Positions 15,883 to 23,595 of a DNA stretch of 42,230 nucleotides are shown here, in pieces. The stretch spans positions 1-42,230 of the forward strand of contig JAJEIT010000040.1 in NCBI GenBank assembly GCA_022827945.1, written 5' to 3'. Every line of letters starts with the position of its first letter. The stretch's first letter is position 1. This DNA comes from Dehalococcoidia bacterium (lineage in GTDB: Bacteria; Chloroflexota; Dehalococcoidia; Tepidiformales; Tepidiformaceae). Under the pieces are notes generated by a model. That model searched no databases, had not been told where the DNA came from, and saw nothing but the letters and a program-made list of their open reading frames with translations. The position numbers and the translations under genes were made by a program.

Positions 15883-16353
15883 TCAGCCCTCCCGTGGCCC
15901 CCGGTACTGCCGGTTCGGCCAGACGAAATCGATGTAGGTGCGCGCGATCTTCCACTCGCCGCCGACCTTGCGGTACACGTCGTCGTAGATGCCCATCAGC
16001 ATCAGCGGGTTCTGGTCCGCGGGGCCGCTCAGGGAGAGGTCGAGCAGGTACCAGCGCGCCTTGGCGGTGTCCGGTCCCGTCAGCTCGATCCACTCGTTCG
16101 TGTTGGCGTGCATGGCGCCGGTGAACTGGCCCGCATCGCCGCTGAACTCATCGTAGCCGGCGCGGATGCGCTCCTTGCCGACCCAGTCGCCGCCGTAATT
16201 TGGCCCGAACTCGCAGACTGCGTCGTCCGTGAACAGGTCCATCAGGCTGTCGATGTCGGCCATGTCGAAGTAGTGCGAGTAGAGGATGCGGACACGCTTG
16301 ATCGCCTCGACCTCGAGCAGTTCCTCGACGGTCAGCGGTGCGGTCGATGCCAT
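15883..16353 (-). CDS. SnoaL-like (NTF2-fold) protein
   Basis: The 156-residue protein begins MASTAPLTVEELLEVEAIKR and contains LYSHYFDMADIDSLMDLFTDDAVCEFG, GKERIRAGYDEF, HANTNEWIELTGPDTAKARWYLLDL and EWKIARTYIDF, all typical of SnoaL_4 proteins. It is a diverged paralogue of the next gene downstream. The ATG at 16353 follows AAGGAGG with seven-base spacing on the minus strand; a 42-codon upstream extension lacks a better signal. The gene lies 70 bases after znuB on the same strand, with no convincing terminator between. Confidence 0.82.
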   Translation of the reverse strand: MASTAPLTVEELLEVEAIKRVRILYSHYFDMADIDSLMDLFTDDAVCEFGPNYGGDWVGKERIRAGYDEFSGDAGQFTGAMHANTNEWIELTGPDTAKARWYLLDLSLSGPADQNPLMLMGIYDDVYRKVGGEWKIARTYIDFVWPNRQYRGPREG

Positions 16354-16423
16354 GCGGGGCCTCCTTGCGGGCGCGGGAAGTGGTAGTGCGCGCGGTAGCC
16401 TAGCACGGCCTCGAGGGGCCCGG

Positions 16424-17272
16424 TCAGGTTGCCAGGATCCTCCGCAAGGAGGAGCCGATCCCCCGTGGTGAGAGCGCAAACACCATGAAGAAGAACAGGA
16501 CCGAAGTCACCACGATCGATGGCCCTGCCGCCACATCCGCGTGGTACGAGACGTACAACCCGATGACCACCGCCAGCACGCCGAAGAGCGCGCCCACCAG
16601 CATGATCAATGGCACCCGGCGGACCACCAGGGCGGCTGTCGCCGCGGGGGCGACCAGCATCGCCATCACCATCACCACTCCGACCAGCCGGAAGGCCGCC
16701 ACGGCAGCCAGCGACACCAGCACCATCAGGCCCGTCTGCACGATCGCTACGGGCACGCCGGCCGCGGCCGCCATCGTGGGGTCGTACGCCACGAACAGCA
16801 TCTCGCGGTAGAAGATCGCCATCACGACGACGACCACGGCGGAGAGCACGCCCATCACGATGATGTCGTCGGTGGGCACCGTCAGGATGTTGCCCACCAG
16901 GAACGAGCTAAGCTCGAGCGTGTAGTTCCTCGCCCGGCTGATCAGCAGCACACCGAAGGCGAAGAGCGCCGCGAACAGCAGCCCAATGGCCGTGTCCTCG
17001 CGCAGGCGGGCGCGTGTCAACAGTGAAACCGCCACTGCCGTGACCCCGGCCGCTCCGGCCGCCCCCAGGCTGATCGCGATCGACCCGCCGCCCGCCAGGA
17101 ACGCGATCGCCGCGCCCGCCAGCGATGTGTGGGCGACCGCGTCCGTCAGGAACGCCAGCCCCTTGATCACGACGAAGGCGCCGACGACCGAGGACGCCAG
17201 CGCCACCAGCGCTCCGGCCAGGAGCGCCCGCTGCATGAACTCGTGCTGCCAGGGGTCGGTGAACCACTCCAT
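16424..17272 (-). CDS. znuB: Zinc/manganese ABC transporter permease (ZnuB type)
   Basis: A 282-residue ABC-3 family membrane protein with about eight hydrophobic helices. It has KGLAFLTDAVAHTSLAG near residue 38-54 (the family's cytoplasmic loop), DTAIGLLFAALFAFGVLLIS, SFLVGNILTVPTDDI and FRLVGVVMVMAMLVAPAATA. It forms the channel for divalent metal import with the ATPase and binding protein encoded upstream. It starts nine bases after the znuC stop. Zinc is more likely than manganese because of the His-rich partners, but the metal is not proven. Confidence 0.92.
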   Translation of the reverse strand: MEWFTDPWQHEFMQRALLAGALVALASSVVGAFVVIKGLAFLTDAVAHTSLAGAAIAFLAGGGSIAISLGAAGAAGVTAVAVSLLTRARLREDTAIGLLFAALFAFGVLLISRARNYTLELSSFLVGNILTVPTDDIIVMGVLSAVVVVVMAIFYREMLFVAYDPTMAAAAGVPVAIVQTGLMVLVSLAAVAAFRLVGVVMVMAMLVAPAATAALVVRRVPLIMLVGALFGVLAVVIGLYVSYHADVAAGPSIVVTSVLFFFMVFALSPRGIGSSLRRILAT

Positions 17273-17281
17273 CCCAGTCCC

Positions 17282-18136
17282 TCAGACGCGGCCGTGCTCG
17301 TCGTGCCCGTGCAGGGCGTGGCTGTGGTGGGAGTGCTCGTGGTCCTCGTGGGCGTCGCCGTGCTCGTGGTGGTCGTGGGGCGCCAACGCCAGCCGGCTTC
17401 CTCCCGAGCCCATCACCAGCACGTGTCCTTCGAAGGTGCGATTCAGCATCTCCTCGGTGATCGTCACCGCGGGCGGCCCGTAGGTCATGACGTTCCGGTT
17501 CAGGAACAGCGTGAGGTCGCAGCGGTCGTAGGCACATCCGATGTCGTGGGTGCAGAGCACGATGCTCGCGCCGTCGGCGGCGAGTTCACTCAGCAGGTCC
17601 AGCATCTCCTCCTCGGAGCGCGCGTCCAGCCCGGCCGTGGGCTCGTCCAGCAGGAACAGGTCTGGATCCTTCACGAGGGCCCGCGCGCAGAGGACCCGGC
17701 GCTGCTGCCCCCCGCTGAGCTCGCCCGCCTGCCGGTCGGCGAGGTGGTCGACGGAGAGCCGCTTGAGCGCTGCCATGATGCGGTCCTGCTCCTCCGACCC
17801 GCGCCGGAAGCGGCTCAGCCCGAATGCCCTGCGGTAGAGGCCCATCGCCACGACCTCGCTCACCGTTGCCGGGAAGGTCCAGTCGATGTCCTCCGCCTGC
17901 GGCATGTAGCCGACCCGCCGGCGCACCGCCCGGGGCGTCTCGCCCAGCACGCGGACGTCGCCCTCCCAGGGATCGAGCAGCCCGATCAGCGTCTTGATCA
18001 GCGTGCTCTTCCCCGACCCGTTCGGTCCCAGCAGCCCCAGGAACTTCCCCGGCGGCATCGAGAACGACACGTCTTCCAGGGCCGTGTGCCCCCGGTAGCC
18101 CGTCGTCAGGTTCTTGACCTCGATGGCCGAAGCCAT
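17282..18136 (-). CDS. znuC: Zinc/manganese ABC transporter ATPase (ZnuC type), His-rich tail
   Basis: The 284-residue ATPase has Walker A GPNGSGKST (37-45), Q-loop YMPQAED, signature LSGGQQRRV, Walker B LFLLDEPTAG and the switch THD, as in the metal-uptake ABC group. Beyond the normal end near residue 250 it carries a tail of about 33 residues with 13 histidines plus Asp/Glu, ending HGHDEHGRV. This would be a cytoplasmic metal-binding extension. I chose ATG 18136 (MASAIEV), which lies seven bases after the znuA stop; a start at 18187 would lie inside znuA. Confidence 0.93.
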   Translation of the reverse strand: MASAIEVKNLTTGYRGHTALEDVSFSMPPGKFLGLLGPNGSGKSTLIKTLIGLLDPWEGDVRVLGETPRAVRRRVGYMPQAEDIDWTFPATVSEVVAMGLYRRAFGLSRFRRGSEEQDRIMAALKRLSVDHLADRQAGELSGGQQRRVLCARALVKDPDLFLLDEPTAGLDARSEEEMLDLLSELAADGASIVLCTHDIGCAYDRCDLTLFLNRNVMTYGPPAVTITEEMLNRTFEGHVLVMGSGGSRLALAPHDHHEHGDAHEDHEHSHHSHALHGHDEHGRV

Positions 18137-18143
18137 GTCTCCG

Positions 18144-19295
18144 CTACTTCGCGATGCCGTTGGCGATGGCGCGGAGGAAATCGACATAGGTCGGATACTC
18201 CTCAGCCAGGCCCCCGGATGGAATGGTGCGGATGGATGCGCCCGTGTCGCTGGCGATCTGCTCGATGACGCGCGCGCTGAACTGGGGCTCGGTGAAGACG
18301 AAGGGTATCCCCAGTTCGGTGATGCTCTCCACCAGCTCCGTGATGGCCGAGGCGCTCGGCTCCTCCTCCGGGCCTTCCACCAGGAAGCCCAGGATCGTCA
18401 GGCCGTAGCGGTCCGCGAAATACCCGTAGGCGTCGTGGAACGTGACCAGATAGCGCCGCTCCTCCGGCAGGTCCGCGAGGAGCTCGCGGATTTCCCCATC
18501 GACCTCGCGCAGTTCCGCGATGTAGGACTCGGCCTGCTCGCGGTAGTGGTCCGCCCCGTCCGGGTCGAGCCGCGTGAGTTCGTCACGGATGGCCTCGACC
18601 GCCTCGATGGTGAAGTCGACATCCATCCAGAAGTGCGGGTCGAAGGCGCCGTGCTCATCACCGTGGCCTTCTTCCTCGTCCTCGTCGCCATGGTCTTCGC
18701 CTTCTTCCTCGTCCTCGTCACCGTGGTCTTCGCCTTCTTCCTCGTCCTCGTCACCATGGTCTTCGCCTTCTTCCTCCTCTTCGTCGCCATGGTCTTCGCC
18801 TTCTTCCTCCTCCTCGTCACCATGGTCTTCACCCTCGTCCTCATCCTCGTCGCCGTGGTCCTCCCCTTCCTCTTCGTCGTGGTCGTCCTCGGCGTGAGCC
18901 AGGCCCTCGGGGAAGGGCCGCAGGTCCATGCCGTGGGTCAGCTCCAGGACCGCCCCCTCGGCGCTCCGCTCAAGGTCTTCCTCGATCGCCCCCAGTTGGG
19001 CACCGACGACCACGAGCAGATCCGCCTCCGCCGTCTTGCGGATGTCGCTCGGAGAGATGGTGAAGGTGTGGGGGTCCGCCCCGGAGGGAACGATGCTCTC
19101 GACAGTGATCCGGTCGCCGCCGACCTGCTTTACCAGGTCCTCGACGATCGTTGTCGAGGCTACAACCGATAGACCGCCGTCGTCGTCGCCGCCGTCGCCG
19201 TCCTCGTCATCTCCGCAGGCGACGGCAATGAGCGCCACCCCCGCGAGCAGTCCGGCAAGTGCAAGGCGAAGCCCCTTCAGGTGCGGCAGTCCCAT
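18144..19295 (-). CDS. znuA: Zinc-binding lipoprotein (ZnuA type) with repeated acidic-His loop
   Basis: A 383-residue cluster A-I substrate-binding lipoprotein. The signal peptide ends LIAVACGDD, with the lipobox Cys at 27, followed by a short acidic linker. The core has VVASTTIVEDLVKQVGGD, GADPHTFTISPSDI (metal His), DPHFWMDVD, TFHDAYGYFADRYGL and VFTEPQF. Between about 136 and 210 lies a low-complexity loop of 11-residue repeats of the form GEDHGDEDEEE, about seven copies, far longer than the usual His-rich loop. The ATG follows AAGGGAG. The gene heads znuA-znuC-znuB and is divergent from a Fur/Zur regulator. Confidence 0.93.
   Translation of the reverse strand: MGLPHLKGLRLALAGLLAGVALIAVACGDDEDGDGGDDDGGLSVVASTTIVEDLVKQVGGDRITVESIVPSGADPHTFTISPSDIRKTAEADLLVVVGAQLGAIEEDLERSAEGAVLELTHGMDLRPFPEGLAHAEDDHDEEEGEDHGDEDEDEGEDHGDEEEEEGEDHGDEEEEEGEDHGDEDEEEGEDHGDEDEEEGEDHGDEDEEEGHGDEHGAFDPHFWMDVDFTIEAVEAIRDELTRLDPDGADHYREQAESYIAELREVDGEIRELLADLPEERRYLVTFHDAYGYFADRYGLTILGFLVEGPEEEPSASAITELVESITELGIPFVFTEPQFSARVIEQIASDTGASIRTIPSGGLAEEYPTYVDFLRAIANGIAK
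18666..18890 (-). repeat. 33-bp tandem repeat inside znuA
   Basis: Six full 33-base units (18666-18698, 18699-18731, 18732-18764, 18765-18797, 18798-18830, 18831-18863) and a degenerate partial one (to 18890) encode the Gly-Glu-Asp-His-Gly-Asp-acidic repeats. The middle copies are nearly identical in DNA as well as protein, which suggests recent expansion by slippage or recombination. Unit number may vary between strains. Confidence 0.9.
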
Positions 19296-19318
19296 CGGTT
19301 TCTCCCTTGTTGAGTGTA

Positions 19319-19361
19319 AGTATCAATGCGACCCCGTATCATGTATCGACTGATATACGGT
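19319..19361. promoter_or_regulatory. Candidate metal-regulator operator over the znuA promoter
   Basis: The divergent gap contains GTATCA at 19320-19325, GTATCA at 19336-19341, GTATCG at 19343-19348 and an inverted TGATAT at 19351-19356. Together they make an imperfect palindrome, CCGTATCA (19334-19341) against TGATATACGG (19351-19360). On the minus strand GATACA (19347-19342) and GATACT (19324-19319), 17 bases apart, could be the znuA -35/-10. A bound Fur/Zur protein would block them. The match to any published Zur box is not exact. Confidence 0.5.
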
Positions 19362-19411
19362 GTCAAGGGGACTTCGTCTCAAATGACCTGAGCCCGGCTC
19401 GCCGGTGTCCG

Positions 19412-19441
19412 TTGACACCCCGTCTCGCCCAAACCTACGAT
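19412..19441 (+). promoter_or_regulatory. Leaderless promoter of the Fur/Zur gene
   Basis: A consensus TTGACA (19412-19417) and TACGAT (19436-19441) are 18 bases apart. The -10 overlaps the ATG at 19440 and ends seven bases before the in-frame GTG at 19449. Transcription would therefore begin at about 19449, so the GTG, not the ATG, is the likely start. Confidence 0.65.
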
Positions 19442-19448
19442 GGCTGAC

Positions 19449-19868
19449 GTGAGCACTACCGAGGAATCCACGGAACGTCTGGAGGACACCGGCTATCGCC
19501 TGACTGCTCCCCGTCGCGCCGTTTTGGACGCCATCGCCGGCTCCAATCGCCCCTTCACGATCGAGGAGCTGAGCGAACGACTCCCCGACATCGGGCGCGC
19601 CACGGTCTTCCGCACGATCAAACTGCTCCAGGAGCTCGACATCGTCTGCCGCGTCCCGCTTGAGGACGGCGGCATCCGCTACGAACGCTCCCGCAGCGGC
19701 CGCCACCATCACCACCTGATCTGCAGCGAATGCGGCTCGGTAACCGAATTCAGCGACCCCACCCTGGACGAGGCCATCGAGCAGAACGCCGAGACGGCCA
19801 GCTTCGAACTCGATGGCCACAGCGCCGAGCTTTACGGCCGCTGCGCCCCCTGCCAGCGCCTCTCCTGA
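19449..19868 (+). CDS. zur: Fur-family regulator, probably zinc-responsive (Zur)
   Basis: The protein has the Fur fold: winged helix TGYRLTAPRRAVLDAI ... FTIEELSERLPDIGRATVFRTIKLLQELDIVC, then the metal region RHHHHLICSECGSVTEF with the first CxxC, and a second, CAPC, near the C-terminus. Two CxxC pairs form the structural zinc site. Placement divergent from znuACB suggests Zur, but Fur or Mur is possible. From GTG 19449 it has 139 residues; the ATG at 19440 would add three but lies inside the apparent -10 box. The preceding gap holds candidate operator repeats, so it may also control itself. Confidence 0.85.
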   Translation: MSTTEESTERLEDTGYRLTAPRRAVLDAIAGSNRPFTIEELSERLPDIGRATVFRTIKLLQELDIVCRVPLEDGGIRYERSRSGRHHHHLICSECGSVTEFSDPTLDEAIEQNAETASFELDGHSAELYGRCAPCQRLS

Positions 19869-19899
19869 AGCTCCGCTCCCTCCATCCGGCCCCCCCTGC

Positions 19900-19905
19900 T
19901 ACCAT
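19900..19905 (+). promoter_or_regulatory. -10 box of the CoA-transferase gene
   Basis: TACCAT ends six bases before the ATG at 19912. No Shine-Dalgarno is present (the spacer is CCCGCG), which indicates a leaderless mRNA. Confidence 0.5.
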
Positions 19906-19911
19906 CCCGCG

Positions 19912-22341
19912 ATGCTCGGCCCCTACCGCGTGCTCGATCTTTCGGACGAGCGCGGCCTGCTCTGCGGCTACATCCTCGCGGACCTGGGCGCCGATGTGAT
20001 CCTGGTCGAGCCGCCCGGCGGCTCCCCGGCTCGCAAGACCCCACCCCTCCTCGACGGCGCCCCCGAGGGTGAGCAGTCCCTCTACTGGGCCGCCTACGCC
20101 CGCAACCGGCGCAGCGTCGAGATCGATCTCGACTCCCCGGACGGCCGGGCCGAGCTGTGCCGGCTCGCTGCCTCCGCCGATGTCCTGATCGAATCCGATG
20201 CCCCTGGCGCGATGGCCGCTCGCGGCCTTGGCTATGACGACCTTGCCGGGGTCAATCCGGGACTCGTCTACGTGTCCATTACCCCGTTCGGCCAGGATGG
20301 CCCGAAGGCGAACTACCTCGCCACGGACCTCGTCGTCGCCGCCGCTTCGGGGACGATGCACATCGCCGGCTATCCCGATGCCGCGCCCGTCCGCGTGACC
20401 GCTCCCCAGGCGTGGCACCACGGCGCCGGCGAGGCCGCCGGCGCGGCTCTCATCGCCCTCGCCGAGCGGGCACGCTCCGGTCGCGGACAGCATGTGGACG
20501 TGTCCGCCCAGCAGGCGCTGAATCTGGGAGCCTTCGGCCAACTGGTGAATGTCGCCGCCGGCGCGCCCGAGACGGTGCGCGTGGCCGGCGGCGCCGTCAT
20601 CGGGCCGGTCACGCTCAGGCTCATCTGGGAGGCGAAGGACGGCTACGTCTCCCTCACCTTCTTCTTCGGCCAGGCCGTCGGCCCCTTCACCCGCCGCCTC
20701 ATGGAGTGGATCTGCGAGGAAGGCGCCTGCGACGAGGCGACGCGCGACAAGGACTGGATCGCCTACGCCGCGCTGCTGCAGCAGGGCCAGGAGCCCTACT
20801 CGGAATTCGACCGCATCATCGGCGTTGTCGAAGCCTTCCTCAGAACGAAGACCAAGGCCGAGTTGATGCTGGAGGCCCAGCGCCGCCGCCTGCTCATCCT
20901 TCCCGTCGCGACCGTGCCCGAGGTGCTCGAGAACCCGCAGCTCAAGGCGCGCGGCTACTGGCGCTCCCTGCCCGTCGCCGGTCGCGAGGCGCGCCACCCC
21001 GGCCCCTCAGTCCGCCTCTCCGCCTGGCCGTACCCCGACGACCGCCCCCCGCCCCTCCCCGGCGCGCACACCGCCCAGGTGCTGGCCGAGCCCGTCCGGC
21101 CCGCGTCTCCCGCGCCTGCCGACCCGCCCCCGACCACCCTTCCCCTCGAGGGACTGAAGGTTCTCGATTTCATGTGGGTGATGGCAGGACCCGCCGCCAC
21201 CCGCGTCCTCGCCGACTATGGCGCCACCGTCATCCGCGTGGAGACGCCGTCGCGTCCCGGGGCGGGACGCAGCATGGCCCCCTTCCGTGGGGGGCAGTTC
21301 GCTCCCCAGAACTCCCTCTTCTTCGACAACATGAACGCGGGCAAGCTCGGCCTTGCCCTCAACCTGAGCACCGAGGAGGGCCGTCAGATCGCCCGCGACC
21401 TCGTGCGCTGGGCCGACGTCGTCGCCGAGTCCTTCGCGCCCAGGGCCTTCCGCGGCTGGGGCCTCGACTACGACTCCCTGCGCCAGATCAAGCCCGACCT
21501 GATCATGATGAGCAGTTGTCTCTTCGGGCAGGACGGCCCCCTCTCCGACGTCTCCGGCTTCGGAACGATGGGAGCAGCCGTCTCCACCTTCATCGACCTC
21601 ACGGGCTACCCGGATCGGTCACCGGCCGGGCCTTTCAGCGCCTACACCGACACCATCGCCCCCCGCTTCCTCCTTCCCGGGCTTCTCGCCGCCCTCGATC
21701 ACCGCCGCCGTACCGATGAGGGCCAGTACATCGACCACTCCCAGGTCGAGAGCTCCGTCCAGTTCGTCAGCCCCTACTTGCTGGCCTACCAGCTGAACGG
21801 CCGAGCCCTTACCCGCATGGGCAACCGCGACCCCGACATGGCCCCCCACGGCGTCTACCCCGCCCGCGGGGATGATGACTGGGTCGCCATCTCTGTTCGC
21901 GACGACGCCGACTGGCAGTGCCTCTGTGCCGTGCTGGACCGTCCGGACCTCGCGGACGATGCCCGCTTCGCGACGCTCGCCGGACGTCTTGCCTCGCAGG
22001 ACGAGCTCGATGACGCCATCTCCGCCTGGACGGCGGAGCGCACCCCCGCCGAGGCCGAGGCCATCCTGCAGGCGGGGGGCGTCCCCGCCCACGCCGTCAT
22101 CCGCGCCAGCAACGCCATCGACGACCCCCAGCTGACCCACCGGGGCCACATCGTTCGCGTCCCCCACTCCCTTCATGGCGAGTCGGTCGTCGAGGGCTCC
22201 CGCTTCCGCCTCTCCCGCACCCCCGCCCGCATCGGGCAGCCGCCCGCCGTCGGCGAGCACACCGAGCAGATACTCAAGGAGATCCTCGGCTACGACGACG
22301 AGCACATCGCCGACCTCGCCGCCGCGGGCGCCTTCGACTAG
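19912..22341 (+). CDS. Tandem-domain family III (CaiB/BaiF) CoA-transferase
   Basis: An 809-residue protein made of two CaiB/BaiF domains (about 1-370 and 405-809) joined by a Pro/Ala-rich linker. Each begins with the Rossmann-like start (YRVLDLSDERGLLCGYILADLGADVI; LKVLDFMWVMAGPAATRVLADYGATVI). In the first, NYLATDLVVAA supplies the probable catalytic Asp139. In the second, the equivalent stretch is DVSGFGTMGAAVS, with Gly where the Asp is expected. The first may therefore be catalytic and the second structural or altered. The family moves CoA between carboxylic acids; the substrate is unknown. The start is fixed by a leaderless -10 box. Confidence 0.88.
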   Translation: MLGPYRVLDLSDERGLLCGYILADLGADVILVEPPGGSPARKTPPLLDGAPEGEQSLYWAAYARNRRSVEIDLDSPDGRAELCRLAASADVLIESDAPGAMAARGLGYDDLAGVNPGLVYVSITPFGQDGPKANYLATDLVVAAASGTMHIAGYPDAAPVRVTAPQAWHHGAGEAAGAALIALAERARSGRGQHVDVSAQQALNLGAFGQLVNVAAGAPETVRVAGGAVIGPVTLRLIWEAKDGYVSLTFFFGQAVGPFTRRLMEWICEEGACDEATRDKDWIAYAALLQQGQEPYSEFDRIIGVVEAFLRTKTKAELMLEAQRRRLLILPVATVPEVLENPQLKARGYWRSLPVAGREARHPGPSVRLSAWPYPDDRPPPLPGAHTAQVLAEPVRPASPAPADPPPTTLPLEGLKVLDFMWVMAGPAATRVLADYGATVIRVETPSRPGAGRSMAPFRGGQFAPQNSLFFDNMNAGKLGLALNLSTEEGRQIARDLVRWADVVAESFAPRAFRGWGLDYDSLRQIKPDLIMMSSCLFGQDGPLSDVSGFGTMGAAVSTFIDLTGYPDRSPAGPFSAYTDTIAPRFLLPGLLAALDHRRRTDEGQYIDHSQVESSVQFVSPYLLAYQLNGRALTRMGNRDPDMAPHGVYPARGDDDWVAISVRDDADWQCLCAVLDRPDLADDARFATLAGRLASQDELDDAISAWTAERTPAEAEAILQAGGVPAHAVIRASNAIDDPQLTHRGHIVRVPHSLHGESVVEGSRFRLSRTPARIGQPPAVGEHTEQILKEILGYDDEHIADLAAAGAFD

Positions 22342-22370
22342 CGCCGTTCGCCCCTCCCCCGGCCCGCCGC

Positions 22371-22376
22371 TACGCT
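22371..22376 (+). promoter_or_regulatory. -10 box of the rRNA methyltransferase gene
   Basis: TACGCT ends six bases before the ATG at 22383, with a weak TTCGCC 18 bases further upstream. There is no Shine-Dalgarno. Confidence 0.5.
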
Positions 22377-22382
22377 AGCTCC

Positions 22383-23594
22383 ATGGCTCGCCGCCGGCGC
22401 CGCAGGCAGGAGATCCCCGAGGAAGACCGCTTCCAGACCGTTCGCATCGAGCGGATAGTCGCGGGCGGGCGCGGCCTCGCCCACCTCCCCGACGGTAAAG
22501 CGCTCATGGCCGCCTTCGCCGCGCCGGGAGAGCTCGTCGAGGTCGAGGTCGAAGGTATCCATAAGGACTACGTCGAAGGCGTCGTCACCAACGTGCTCGA
22601 ACCCTCCCGCAGCCGCGTTGAGTCGAAGTGCTCCCTCTTCGGGGACTGCGGCGGCTGCCAGCTCCAGCACCTCGAGTATCCGGCCCAGCTCGCCGCCAAG
22701 GAAGGCGTCGTGCGTGAGCAGCTCGCCCGCATCGGCGGCCTTCCCGATGCCACGGTGAATCCAGTCGTTGGCGCCGAAGACCCCTGGGGGTACCGCAACC
22801 ACATGCGCTTCTCCACGGGGCGCAAGTTCGGCGACGCCGGCTTCATCCACCGGCGCGGACGCCGCCTGCTCAAAGTCACGAAGTGCCCGATCGCCGACCC
22901 CTGGGTGAACGCCGTACTCCCCCGCCTCCAGGGGCACGCCCGGGGCGTGCACCAGATCCAGCTCCGGCGCAACGCCGCCACCGGTAGCACCCTGGTCGCC
23001 CCCGCCCTGGAGGTGCTTCCCGAAGAGAGCGGCCAGGAGCACTACGTCGAGGAGCTGGCCGGGCGCCGCTTCCGCGTGAGCGCCTCCTCGTTCTTCCAGG
23101 TCAACAGCGCCCAGGCGGAGAAGCTCGTGCAGCTCGTCGCCGCCGAGCTTCCGAAGCAGGGCCGGTTGCTCATCGACGCCTACGCCGGCGTCGGCACCTT
23201 CGCCGCCATCTTCGCCGGGCGCTTCGAGCGCATCATCGCCATCGAGGAGTCGCCCTCCGCACTCCGCGACGCCGAGGTCAACCTCGCCGGTATCGAGAAC
23301 GTCGAGTTCCGCCGCGCGAAGGTGGAGGAGCTTCTGCCGGAACTCGCCGAGGAGCCCGATGTCGTCCTCCTCGACCCGCCCCGCGTCGGTTGCGCCCCCG
23401 AGGTGCTCGAGGCGCTGGTCGCCTTCGCCCCGCCCACCATCGTCTACGTCTCCTGCAATCCCACCACCCTTGCCCGTGACCTCCGCCGCCTTACCGATGC
23501 CGGCTATCAGCTTGAACGCGTTACCCCCATCGACATGTTTCCGCAGACCGCCCACATCGAGTGCGTCTCGCGCCTGACGCGCCCCGTCGGCTAG
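22383..23594 (+). CDS. 23S rRNA m5U methyltransferase (RlmD/RumA family)
   Basis: A 403-residue SAM-dependent RNA methyltransferase. It has a basic start (MARRRRRRQE), a TRAM domain (about 18-75), and a four-Cys Fe-S motif (Cys83, Cys89, Cys92, Cys168). The catalytic part has DAYAGVGTFAAIFAG (SAM binding), LLDPPRVGC (331-337) and YVSCNPTTLARDL with nucleophile Cys358. It makes 5-methyluridine in 23S rRNA or tRNA; RlmD and RlmC-type specificities cannot be separated here. The start is supported by a leaderless -10. maf begins two bases after the stop. Confidence 0.92.
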   Translation: MARRRRRRQEIPEEDRFQTVRIERIVAGGRGLAHLPDGKALMAAFAAPGELVEVEVEGIHKDYVEGVVTNVLEPSRSRVESKCSLFGDCGGCQLQHLEYPAQLAAKEGVVREQLARIGGLPDATVNPVVGAEDPWGYRNHMRFSTGRKFGDAGFIHRRGRRLLKVTKCPIADPWVNAVLPRLQGHARGVHQIQLRRNAATGSTLVAPALEVLPEESGQEHYVEELAGRRFRVSASSFFQVNSAQAEKLVQLVAAELPKQGRLLIDAYAGVGTFAAIFAGRFERIIAIEESPSALRDAEVNLAGIENVEFRRAKVEELLPELAEEPDVVLLDPPRVGCAPEVLEALVAFAPPTIVYVSCNPTTLARDLRRLTDAGYQLERVTPIDMFPQTAHIECVSRLTRPVG

Positions 23595-23595
23595 C

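Noticed and set aside
18666-18890. 33-bp repeats as a CRISPR-like array
   Set aside because: The units are head-to-tail without spacers and lie in frame inside znuA, coding for an acidic-His loop.
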